Assembly: GCA_030622375.1 (NCBI GenBank)
Contig: JAUXGC010000096.1
Span: 1-5,209, forward strand
Direction of reading: 5' to 3'
Origin: Sulfurovum sp.
GTDB taxonomy: Bacteria > Campylobacterota > Campylobacteria > Campylobacterales > Sulfurovaceae
Length of the DNA: 5,209 nucleotides
The notes under the pieces were generated by a model. That model had not been told where the DNA came from and ran no database searches. It was given only the letters and a program-made list of their open reading frames with translations. A program made the translations under genes and the position numbers. The first letter of the stretch is position 1; the number at the start of each line of letters is the position of its first letter. Below, piece after piece: positions 1 through 4,992 of the stretch.

Positions 1-32
1 GATACTACTCTCATCAAAATAAAAGGAATAGT

Positions 33-203
33 ATGAAAAAAATAGAAATACCTGAGATAGAGAAACCAAAAGTGAGATCACTTACATTTAAACTAGATGA
101 AGATGAGTATGAGCTTATGCAAAAATATGTTAAAGAAAACAACTACAGAATGTCACCTTTTTTACGTGTTGCAGTTTTAACATATATAAAAGAGAATGAG
201 TAA
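33..203 (+). CDS. Small ribbon-helix-helix DNA-binding protein (56 aa)
   Basis: This 56-residue protein has the layout of a ribbon-helix-helix (MetJ/Arc/CopG-type) regulator. A short basic N-terminus (K11-R15) leads into a beta strand with alternating residues (S16-LTFKL-D22). Helix 1 follows (about 23-36, EDEYELMQKYVKEN), then a turn with R39-M40-S41, then helix 2 (about 41-54). Proteins of this type dimerise and place the paired strands in the DNA major groove. The start at 33 is preceded by AAAAGGA with about 6 bases of spacing. The stop overlaps the next start as TAATG, so the two genes are translationally coupled. As the first gene of a replication cassette it may be an autorepressor or copy-number regulator, which is an inference from context. 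Its core resembles the first RHH unit of the 132-residue protein on the opposite strand (TF...KY-K-E/D-N...MS). The fold is fairly secure; the target site is unknown. Confidence 0.85.
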   Translation: MKKIEIPEIEKPKVRSLTFKLDEDEYELMQKYVKENNYRMSPFLRVAVLTYIKENE

Positions 204-766
204 TGACTAAAGTAGAACGCAAAAAAGAGTATTCGAGAATACTACTACAAAAAAATGGTAAGGTTTCTAAAAAAGATAAAGAATTTATGTGGGATGAATT
301 TCAACAATTTTATTATGATTTAGAGTGGTTAAATAAACACAAAGGATTGAGGGTAGGTAAACACTCTCGATTTGATAATGTTTGTTTTTTTGTTAAAAAT
401 AAAAAAACTAAGGTGTGGGTTGAAATAGGTACAAGTAAATTATTATCTGCTAATCCTAAAAGAGATAGAATTAATCATACACTCAGACTATTAATAAATG
501 ATCAAGTTAAAGCAGTGAGAATGGATGCAAATGAAGTGGGTAATACACAACTTCATGTAGATCATATCTATGCTTTTTGGAAGCTAGTTAGAGATTGGGT
601 AAAAAAAGAGAATATTTCTTTTGACAATTTATATCATTTAGTTAATAGTACAGGTGAAAAATTTACAAATAGTGATATAAATCTTAGTTGGGTTCTTTAT
701 CACGCTGATTATGCAACGATGGAGATGTTACCTATTAGGGATAATTTAAAAAAAGGTGGGAGATGA
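203..766 (+). CDS. DCL/DUF3223-like protein with VDH motif
   Basis: This 187-residue protein resembles the DCL/DUF3223 family found in phages, bacteria and plant organelles. The N-terminal third (about 8-45) is helical and charged. A central part (about 47-80, VGKHSRFDNVCFFVKN, then VWVEIGTSKLL) matches the family's short strands around an F-x-V...S-x-x-K pattern. The segment R89-INHTLRLLINDQV-K103 matches the conserved 'R...DQI' helix, and H118-V-D-H121 precedes the YAFWKLVRDWV helix. The C-terminal WVLYHADYATMEML...N181 recalls the last helix of HNH-like nucleases. Metal-dependent nuclease activity is therefore conceivable, but no complete HNH motif is visible and no biochemical role is assigned here. 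The start lies inside the previous gene's stop (TAATG) with only a weak upstream purine stretch, which supports coupled translation. The end overlaps the primase start by four bases (ATGA), which argues for a shared replication-associated role. Family assignment rests on remembered motif patterns. Confidence 0.65.
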   Translation: MTKVERKKEYSRILLQKNGKVSKKDKEFMWDEFQQFYYDLEWLNKHKGLRVGKHSRFDNVCFFVKNKKTKVWVEIGTSKLLSANPKRDRINHTLRLLINDQVKAVRMDANEVGNTQLHVDHIYAFWKLVRDWVKKENISFDNLYHLVNSTGEKFTNSDINLSWVLYHADYATMEMLPIRDNLKKGGR

Positions 767-3132
767 GTAAATTTCAAATATCAGGCACAGTTGAAATACC
801 TAAAGCTAAAGCGGCGACCTACGGTTTTAAAGCATTTGAGACAACAGATGCAAATGAATTTATAGATTATCTTAATACTCATGCTACGATAGCTGTGAGT
901 GTGAAGGGTGGACATAGGGAGTATGCAAGTGTGACTACTATATATAACTGGTTTCGAGTAGACATAGATGATGATATGGAAGAGTTGATGAAGGTTCGTA
1001 AAATACTAGAACCTTACTACTATATAGATGTACCTAGCACATCATGGAACAAAGTGGATAAGTCTTATAAAAGACATATCTTTGTAAAGACTAAAAATAT
1101 CTCTCAAAAGATTGAAGGGTATAAAAAGCAGATGAGTGAGGTTGTTGAGAGGTTATATTTAGGGTTTATTAAAGATGATAAAACAATCATTAATTGCGTA
1201 CAAAATTTCAATCCTTATGGGAGAAACAAAAACTCTATTGTGAATGAGGGTAAATCTCTTAAACTCATTAAAGTGATTGATTCTGATTATCCTAAAAATA
1301 AAGTATATAAATCAACTACTGTGAATACTAAGAACGGTGTGATATTAGAGGGTGAAATATCTGCTCCAATAATTGTAGAAGAAACAGATAAAGTTACTTT
1401 GGTAGGGGGCGATTCAGTAGTTGCTACCGAGGGCGGTTTCCTTACCTTGAAAGAGATAGAGGAAGTAATATTAGAGAGTAAGGATAAAAACCCTACATGG
1501 AGTCAGTTGGGTTGTGTTTATCACAATGAAGATCATGGAGGGGGTGGTGGACAACATACACTTGGGTATGGTCACGCATCATTGGAGGGAGGGAGGGTTT
1601 ACTTTCATTGTGGAGGATCAAGCTGTAAAGGTAGACTACCTATTGCCGTTGCTAAAAATACATTCAGTAAAAAGGAAGGGGTAAGTGTTGCGAGTAAAGA
1701 GTATGTAGCACCGGTTGTAGATAAAAAGTTAGTTAATACGTTCCACTATGAATCCTGGATGGGGGATGCCCCTATAAATAAAATTGCAGTAAAAGCGTAT
1801 TTACAAAACACCGGTTATGATGTGAGTTCAGGTAAGTTTAGATGGGTGAGCAGCAGTGGAATTATACGTGATTTTGCTAAGATGGACGCAGCTAATTTTT
1901 TCAAGACTTATAATATAAAAGCTGATGAGAGTGAGGAGTCCCTACAGGTTATTGATGAGTGGTTAGCTAAAAATAGTGTATTGAAGCAACCAAAGGAAAA
2001 AGAGTATTGGAAATTTATTCATAAGCGTATGTTGGATTGGGTGATGTTTCATCATCAATATAAGACTATGAGAGTGAAGGTAAATCCATTTGGTGAAAAT
2101 GGCGTTGAGTTTGAGGGTTCAACTATGATTGTGATCACTAAAAATGTAATACCCAAAGCACCGAAAAAAGTGATTGATAATATTATTATAGATGATTACA
2201 AGGAACATTTTAAAGAACTTGATGATGTACTTGATGTAATGTTAGCTGCTCGTTTTGGGGCAGATAGGAAGAAAGCCTATTTATGGATGAAGTGTATAAG
2301 TGATTGGGGTAAAAGCTTTTTCTTTGTTGGAGTTCTTGGTTCATTGGGTATTACTACTATGTTGAAAGAGAAGGAATTAAAAAAGGCTATGGGTGGAGAT
2401 CCTTCAGGTCTTATGGGGGATGATTTTTATACTTCATGGATAACTATCTTTGAAGAGTTTAAAGGTGCTGTGTCTGAATTAAAGGATATCACACACAGCT
2501 TGATACTAGCACCAAAAGGTCAGGCAAGGGTTGAGGTTGATTTATATGCAAAAGTCTTTTTAAGCGCAGAGAATGTAAATAGTCTAGTAGGTGACAGTGG
2601 TGCAGAGAAACAGTTTGCAAATAGATTTATGATGATGGATTTAGACGGCGTATTGACTGAGCGTGACTTGTATAATAAGAACAATAATTATTACAGAGAT
2701 GTGATTAGATGGTACGTTTATGATTATATTTTAAAAGGAGTTAAACATTATTTATCTTTAGGTGAAAATAAATCTTCTATTAAAGCAAATGAAGTATTGA
2801 ATAAATTTAGAGGCTCACACATACTAAAAGCTGAGGACATAATGAGTAGTGTTGCTGAAGTTCGTGAGCAATATTACAGCGAAATTAAAATGAAATTGAG
2901 TACATTTAGTGGTGATAGGGAAGAGATAAATGATCTGTATATACTAAAAGAGGGTGAGTTATTTATTAAGAAATTGGGGTTAGCTAAGGAACATTTCCTT
3001 AAAACTATGTTTGCAAAGAACGATATTAGCAAACTTAATCACAAAAGTTCTAGGGAGGTGTTAAATTTAATGGACACTAAAAGAAAGAGCCTTAGAATTA
3101 AGGAGGTGTTATATAACGCCTATAGAATTTAA
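763..3132 (+). CDS. Primase-helicase replication protein (AEP-like primase, zinc finger, SF3-like helicase)
   Basis: This 789-residue protein has the domain order of phage and plasmid primase-helicases that prime DNA synthesis and unwind the template at an origin. In the N-terminal 170 residues, F64-R-V-D67-I-D69 looks like the metal-binding D-x-D motif of archaeo-eukaryotic primases. K103-R-H105-IFV fits the sxH position, and Q147-NFNPYGR154 fits the third conserved region. A linker (about 175-240) precedes a CHC2-like zinc finger with ligands C251, H254, C283 and C288; a run of five glycines (259-263) lies inside its loop. Residues 325-470 are a less recognisable connector. The helicase core has Walker A S513-DWGKS-518, Walker B-like I560-TIFEEF-566, a sensor-like F599-LSAEN-604 and a likely arginine finger R621. 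The P-loop lacks the usual first glycine, but the 'WGKS' form is known in phage primases. The C-terminal 150 residues are helical. The start follows AAGGTGGGAG and overlaps the preceding stop by four bases. The product probably acts at the repeat-rich region just downstream. Confidence 0.85.
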   Translation: MSKFQISGTVEIPKAKAATYGFKAFETTDANEFIDYLNTHATIAVSVKGGHREYASVTTIYNWFRVDIDDDMEELMKVRKILEPYYYIDVPSTSWNKVDKSYKRHIFVKTKNISQKIEGYKKQMSEVVERLYLGFIKDDKTIINCVQNFNPYGRNKNSIVNEGKSLKLIKVIDSDYPKNKVYKSTTVNTKNGVILEGEISAPIIVEETDKVTLVGGDSVVATEGGFLTLKEIEEVILESKDKNPTWSQLGCVYHNEDHGGGGGQHTLGYGHASLEGGRVYFHCGGSSCKGRLPIAVAKNTFSKKEGVSVASKEYVAPVVDKKLVNTFHYESWMGDAPINKIAVKAYLQNTGYDVSSGKFRWVSSSGIIRDFAKMDAANFFKTYNIKADESEESLQVIDEWLAKNSVLKQPKEKEYWKFIHKRMLDWVMFHHQYKTMRVKVNPFGENGVEFEGSTMIVITKNVIPKAPKKVIDNIIIDDYKEHFKELDDVLDVMLAARFGADRKKAYLWMKCISDWGKSFFFVGVLGSLGITTMLKEKELKKAMGGDPSGLMGDDFYTSWITIFEEFKGAVSELKDITHSLILAPKGQARVEVDLYAKVFLSAENVNSLVGDSGAEKQFANRFMMMDLDGVLTERDLYNKNNNYYRDVIRWYVYDYILKGVKHYLSLGENKSSIKANEVLNKFRGSHILKAEDIMSSVAEVREQYYSEIKMKLSTFSGDREEINDLYILKEGELFIKKLGLAKEHFLKTMFAKNDISKLNHKSSREVLNLMDTKRKSLRIKEVLYNAYRI

Positions 3133-3165
3133 CGTCCCTTATAAGGGGGTGTTAAATTTAATGTG
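3052..3165 (+). repeat. Three Shine-Dalgarno-like repeats with GGTGTTA core
   Basis: Three copies of a purine block followed by GGTGTTA begin at 3057, 3105 and 3148. The first and third share a perfect 16-base match, GGTGTTAAATTTAATG (3057-3072 and 3148-3163), which contains the 10-base palindrome TTAAATTTAA. The middle copy reads TAAGGAGGTG (3099-3108), a full-length complement of the usual 16S rRNA 3' end, but no ATG follows within normal range. The first two copies lie inside the primase-helicase coding region and the third lies past its stop. They could be real translation starts (M770 of the primase at 3070, or a 26-codon frame from 3161), protein-binding repeats, or a duplication. The pattern is certain; the function is not. 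Confidence 0.6.
3136..3147. repeat. Perfect 12-bp palindrome CCCTTATAAGGG
   Basis: A perfect 12-base palindrome lies four bases after the primase-helicase stop codon and just before the third Shine-Dalgarno-like repeat. It has no T-tract after it and too short a loop for a convincing intrinsic terminator. It is better seen as a possible site for a symmetric dimeric protein, though a chance palindrome cannot be excluded. Confidence 0.4.
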
Positions 3166-3210
3166 TATCACGTGTATCGCAAGTATCAGCGCTGTATCAG
3201 CATTGTATCT
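3163..3210 (+). repeat. Left iteron-like array, core TGTATC (five copies)
   Basis: Five same-orientation copies occur: TGTATCA at 3164, TGTATCG at 3173, AGTATCA at 3182, TGTATCA at 3193 and TGTATCT at 3204. The start-to-start spacing is 9, 9, 11 and 11 bases, close to one DNA turn, which would put bound proteins on roughly one face of the helix. The first two copies form TGTATCACGTGTATC (3164-3178), which is repeated exactly in inverted form in the right array. Iterons of this kind are typically bound by replication initiators or small dimeric regulators, but the binding protein here is not identifiable from sequence. Confidence 0.75.
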
Positions 3211-3343
3211 CCCCGCAAAGCCCCACCACACCGATGTTTGAGTAGTTTGTACACAAGAATCACCTACCCCCTATACTCCCCCTGTATTTTTTCCTATGTC
3301 TAGGTGTTTTTTACACCTACACCTTTACTTCTTTTCTTTCCTA
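3211..3343. other. Pyrimidine-rich, strand-asymmetric spacer with C-runs
   Basis: Between the two repeat arrays the + strand is strongly pyrimidine-rich and very poor in G from about 3258 onward. C-runs lie at 3211-3214, 3221-3224, 3267-3271 and 3278-3282, and the end is a long C/T tract (about 3320-3342). The complementary strand therefore carries two pairs of close G-runs. Such asymmetry suits an easily melted, loaded or primed origin segment, or single-strand structure on the G-rich strand. This is an inference from composition only. Confidence 0.4.
3301..3319 (+). terminator. Hairpin TAGGTGT-TTTTT-ACACCTA, possible weak terminator
   Basis: Seven perfectly paired bases (3301-3307 with 3313-3319) enclose a five-T loop. 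A tandem ACACCT repeat (3313-3324) overlaps the right arm, followed by a C/T-rich stretch. It could weakly terminate the + strand operon, which has no better candidate. The stem is only moderately GC-rich and there is no clean U-run, so a structural role in the origin region is equally possible. Confidence 0.3.
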
Positions 3344-3357
3344 AGATATAAAGAAGG

Positions 3358-3446
3358 TGATACATTGATACACTACTCGCAAAGCACGCTGTGGCTTGCA
3401 AAAAGTGTATCACTTGCTAAAGATACATTGTGATACACGTGATACA
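3358..3446 (-). repeat. Right iteron-like array, core GATACA (six copies, mostly inverted to the left array)
   Basis: TGATACA occurs at 3358, 3366, 3431 and 3440, and AGATACA at 3421. One copy faces the other way, TGTATCA at 3406. The nine-base unit GATACATTG occurs three times (3359, 3422, 3441). GTGTATCAC (3405-3413) and GTGATACAC (3430-3438) form a nine-base inverted repeat with a 16-base gap. GATACACGTGATACA (3432-3446) is the exact reverse complement of 3164-3178 in the left array. Together the two arrays frame the spacer symmetrically, as in a bipartite binding region. Confidence 0.75.
3379..3399. repeat. Bulged hairpin inside the right array
   Basis: This 21-base segment, between the second and third repeats of the right array, can fold into about eight base pairs with two single-base bulges around a GCT loop. 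Its left arm lies within CGCAAAGC, which also occurs at 3214-3221 just after the left array. The hairpin is followed by A's on the + strand and has no T-run on either side, so it is not a normal terminator. It may be an extruded structure or spacer element in the candidate origin. Confidence 0.35.
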
Positions 3447-3453
3447 TTGTATT

Positions 3454-3466
3454 TAAGAGCCTCTTA
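3454..3466. terminator. Short dyad TAAGAG-C-CTCTTA at the end of the minus operon
   Basis: A 13-base dyad lies immediately beyond the stop codon of the last minus-strand gene and is followed on the + strand by TTTT. As a hairpin it has only about five pairs, mostly A-T. It may contribute to termination from either direction between the convergent operons, but it is weak on its own. Confidence 0.25.
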
Positions 3467-3468
3467 TT

Positions 3469-3732
3469 TTAAACAACCTTAACATTCCTAATACGATTAA
3501 AGCCTATCTTATTTTTAGTAACATCTTTACTATCAAGATAGGTTTTCATCCTTGCCGAAAATTTAATCTTCATCCCCCTATGCAATTTCACACTATTCAG
3601 TCGTAATGATGCTTTAATCCATTTGTGATCTGTCATAAACTCACCACCCACTTTTATATTACAAAAAAGCAGATACTCTATATTGCTATGATGCTGATAG
3701 GATCTTTTGACAAAAGTGGCTTCTACAGTCAT
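3469..3732 (-). CDS. Conserved small protein with TDHKW motif, possibly OB-fold-like
   Basis: This 87-residue protein is the last gene of the minus operon. It appears to be built mostly of beta strands: NIEYLLFCNIKV (17-28), then T34-DHKWI-39, then G53-MKIKFSARMKTYL-66, and a C-terminal strand FNRIRNVKVV (78-87). The pattern 'T-D-H-x-W' followed some 15-20 residues later by 'G-x-x-I-x-F-x-A-x-V/M-x-x-Y' is one I associate with small phage and mobile-element proteins thought to adopt a nucleic-acid-binding OB-like barrel. That fold is an inference, and no function is claimed. The protein is basic, which would suit DNA or RNA binding. The start at 3732 follows GGGGAGAG at good spacing and overlaps the upstream stop by four bases (ATGA), so it is co-translated with the tandem-RHH gene. 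No signal peptide or membrane segment is visible. Confidence 0.75.
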   Translation of the reverse strand: MTVEATFVKRSYQHHSNIEYLLFCNIKVGGEFMTDHKWIKASLRLNSVKLHRGMKIKFSARMKTYLDSKDVTKNKIGFNRIRNVKVV

Positions 3733-4127
3733 TTTATTAACTCTCCCCTTGTAATATCGTTAACAATACCAAAGACAATATCACTCATCCTAAGATCATG
3801 TTCACTACAATAAGCCGTTAAGCGTTTTTTATCCTCTACCCTACCTCGTATTCCAATATTCCCAAACTTTGCCTTATTTCGTGGGTTCTGTTTGATCGTA
3901 GGGGTATAATCACCATTTAACAGACTGTTAATATAATTACTGAAAGTCTCAGACATAATAATCTTATTATCTTTACAATATTTTCTGAAAATATCTCTTT
4001 GATCTTCTGTAACTCTTATATCAAAAGTCACGTATTTTGCTTTAACTGTTTTTTGTACTATCATTTTATCTTTCCTTCTATCATGTTTAGTACCTGCTAT
4101 CTTTATATTTTCACTTTTAAAAGGCAT
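3729..4127 (-). CDS. Tandem ribbon-helix-helix protein
   Basis: This 132-residue protein carries two RHH-like units in one chain. Unit 1 spans about 31-71 (YVTFDIRVT strand, EDQRDIFRKYCKDN helix, I57-M-S turn, second helix to LLN). Unit 2 spans about 89-130 (NIGIRGRV strand, EDKKRLTAYCSEH helix, R113-M-S turn, second helix). The units align without gaps over the helix 1-turn-helix 2 part, sharing Y-C and M-S. A single chain could form a pseudo-dimer that binds an asymmetric or extended DNA site. A basic, non-conserved tail (1-30) and a lysine-rich linker (about 72-88) flank the units. The start at 4127 has GGGGAG six bases upstream and overlaps the 32-residue peptide's stop as TAATG. An internal M22 (4062-4064) also has an AAGGA site, so a shorter form is possible. 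The product may regulate this element's operons or bind the iterons; this is inferred. Confidence 0.8.
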   Translation of the reverse strand: MPFKSENIKIAGTKHDRRKDKMIVQKTVKAKYVTFDIRVTEDQRDIFRKYCKDNKIIMSETFSNYINSLLNGDYTPTIKQNPRNKAKFGNIGIRGRVEDKKRLTAYCSEHDLRMSDIVFGIVNDITRGELIK

Positions 4128-4225
4128 TACAAACTCCCCATTACAAAAATTGCTGCAAGAGGGATTAAAGTTGGATAATCCTTAAAAGCCGTTACTACTA
4201 CTAATATTATTGCTGCTTTAATCAT
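4127..4225 (-). CDS. 32-residue hydrophobic peptide, probable membrane microprotein
   Basis: This short gene encodes 32 residues and fills exactly the gap between its neighbours. Its start overlaps the upstream stop by four bases (ATGA) and its stop overlaps the next start by one (TAATG). A GAGG site lies about seven bases upstream of the start. The peptide has a hydrophobic stretch (A4-AIILVVVTAF-14), a short polar turn K15-D-Y-P18, and a second hydrophobic stretch (L20-IPLAAIFVMGSL-32). It could be a single long membrane helix with a kink or a small helical hairpin. The exact fit into the operon is the main support that it is translated. Its function is unknown; small phage membrane peptides are common, but no specific family is recognised. 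The alternative is that its translation serves only to carry ribosomes to the next gene. Confidence 0.7.
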   Translation of the reverse strand: MIKAAIILVVVTAFKDYPTLIPLAAIFVMGSL

Positions 4226-4572
4226 CGTGCTACCTCACTAAAAATAAGTTTTTTGCCCGTACCATTTCTTAATGCTTGAATACCTAAAGGCTTGAAATTA
4301 AATCCCTCGTCCTTTCCTAATACCCAAATATTTTGACCTGTTGCTTCGTGTAGGTTATTAACATCAAGTAGTTGTAATAATTCTATTATCATTTGTGTAC
4401 CGTAAGTTGTACCCACACGGGTTTTAAGTTTTTTATCATATTGATCCAAGGCGTTACCTCCTACACCTTGCGATAACCCGTCCTCATAGTCAACCATCAA
4501 CCAGAAGGTTAATATACCTCTATTTTTAATTTCTAACCCCGCTTTAGTTATTGTGGCTAGTTTTTTAATCAT
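4222..4572 (-). CDS. Conserved phage protein of unknown function
   Basis: This 116-residue protein resembles a family of hypothetical proteins common in phages and prophages. The hallmark is a strand-rich N-terminal part with G19-ILTFWLMVDY-29 followed by S34-QGVGGNALD-43, corresponding to a family pattern of 'GILT...L.(L/V)DY...QG.GG.ALD'. The second half has V53-GTTYGTQMIIELLQLLDV-71, a helix, then a short hydrophobic strand N81-IWVLG-86 and a basic C-terminus. Family members are usually single-domain proteins of similar length, so this looks intact. No catalytic signature is visible and I assign no function. It supports a phage-like origin for the operon. The start at 4572 follows AAAGGA by about seven bases, and the gene overlaps the upstream coiled-coil gene by eight bases and the downstream peptide gene by four. 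Confidence 0.8.
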   Translation of the reverse strand: MIKKLATITKAGLEIKNRGILTFWLMVDYEDGLSQGVGGNALDQYDKKLKTRVGTTYGTQMIIELLQLLDVNNLHEATGQNIWVLGKDEGFNFKPLGIQALRNGTGKKLIFSEVAR

Positions 4573-4732
4573 CTTTTATCCTTTGGTTCACGATCAGTTT
4601 TGCTAAATCTTTTTCTACTTTTTCTAGTAAAACAAATTCCGTATTGTAATTTTCGAGTTCTAAAGACACATCTTTTATTTGTTTTTGTCTAATCCTTACT
4701 AACTGGATCATGTTCGTGTAGTCTAATTTCAT
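4565..4732 (-). CDS. 55-residue helical protein
   Basis: This small protein, M-K-L-D-Y to D55, is predicted from composition to be almost entirely helical. It has charged residues and regularly spaced L/I/V (I9, L11, V12, I14, I19, V22, L24, L26, then F33-VLL, V39, L43, L46-IV), as in a short antiparallel coiled coil. It has no recognised family, signal peptide or membrane segment. Support for translation comes from an AGGAG site about eight bases before the start, a four-base ATGA overlap with the DUF2314-like gene before it, and an eight-base overlap with the 116-residue gene after it. Its layout resembles the edge-truncated helical protein two genes upstream, but no clear sequence identity is seen. 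It may be an oligomerisation or adaptor peptide; function unknown. Confidence 0.75.
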   Translation of the reverse strand: MKLDYTNMIQLVRIRQKQIKDVSLELENYNTEFVLLEKVEKDLAKLIVNQRIKDD

Positions 4733-4992
4733 TTTATAACTCCTATAATATGTTTTGATTTAAACTCTATTTCATCCCCACACTTTAAATCTACTACAGT
4801 AGGATCATTATCAAGAGTTCCAATAAAATGATTCTTTTCTATTTTAGTAACTATCACCCACATTCTTTCACTTTCGTTAAATACTAATTTAACAAACATC
4901 CCCACACTAACATTTTCTCTTTCCTCTCTTGAAGGGATGTGAAAAGTTGTAGGGTGCTTACTATGCTGTTTTTCTGCGTCTAGTAATTTCAT
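4729..4992 (-). CDS. DUF2314-like protein
   Basis: This 87-residue protein fits the DUF2314 pattern, a small beta-rich domain of unknown function found in bacteria and phages. Residues P14-TTFHIPSREERENVSV-30 lead into V30-GMFVKLVFN-39. The signature S41-ERMWVIVTKI-51 is followed by F56-IGTLDNDP-64 and L69-KCGDEIEF-77, with a closing strand H81-IIGVIK. The conserved M44-W45, the GxLDNxP turn and the GD pair are all present, so the domain is complete. It is shorter than many family members only in its N-terminal tail. No enzymatic role is established from sequence. The start at 4992 follows GAGAGG by seven bases and overlaps the previous stop by four bases; the end overlaps the 55-residue gene by four. 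Its position suggests an accessory role in this small-gene operon. Confidence 0.75.
   Translation of the reverse strand: MKLLDAEKQHSKHPTTFHIPSREERENVSVGMFVKLVFNESERMWVIVTKIEKNHFIGTLDNDPTVVDLKCGDEIEFKSKHIIGVIK

Larger units (their letters stand above)
3133..3468. other. Gene-free convergent intergenic region, candidate iteron-type replication origin
   Basis: This stretch of about 336 bases separates the + strand replication operon, which ends at 3132, from the - strand operon, which ends at 3469. No convincing gene lies in it. It contains two arrays of GTATC/GATAC-core repeats, a pyrimidine-rich centre, C-runs and several small dyads. Promoter operators normally lie upstream of genes, and neither operon starts here, so a replication origin recognised by the neighbouring primase-helicase or an RHH protein is the best explanation. 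A partition or termination site is the main alternative. No DnaA box was recognised by eye. The origin role is inferred; the repeats are directly visible. Confidence 0.5.

Noticed and set aside
1..12. GATAC at the window start as another iteron or operator
   Set aside because: Only the first 32 bases before the RHH gene are visible and a single five-base core match is expected by chance; the upstream region is missing.
3161..3241. A 26-codon frame starting after the third SD-like repeat
   Set aside because: It runs straight through the iteron array, its composition simply reflects those repeats, and the SD-to-start spacing (about 11) is long. Kept only as a possibility in the repeat finding.
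3365..3432. A short TTG-started frame after AAGAAGG within the right array
   Set aside because: About 20 codons, a rare start, and sequence dictated by the repeats; no support for translation.
3163..3446. CRISPR array
   Set aside because: The repeat units are only 7-9 bases, spaced by about one helical turn, in both orientations, with no unique spacers of regular length and no cas genes.
3625..3813. A 62-codon open frame on the + strand
   Set aside because: It lies antisense to two well-supported minus-strand genes joined by an ATGA overlap and has no convincing ribosome binding site or protein-like features of its own.
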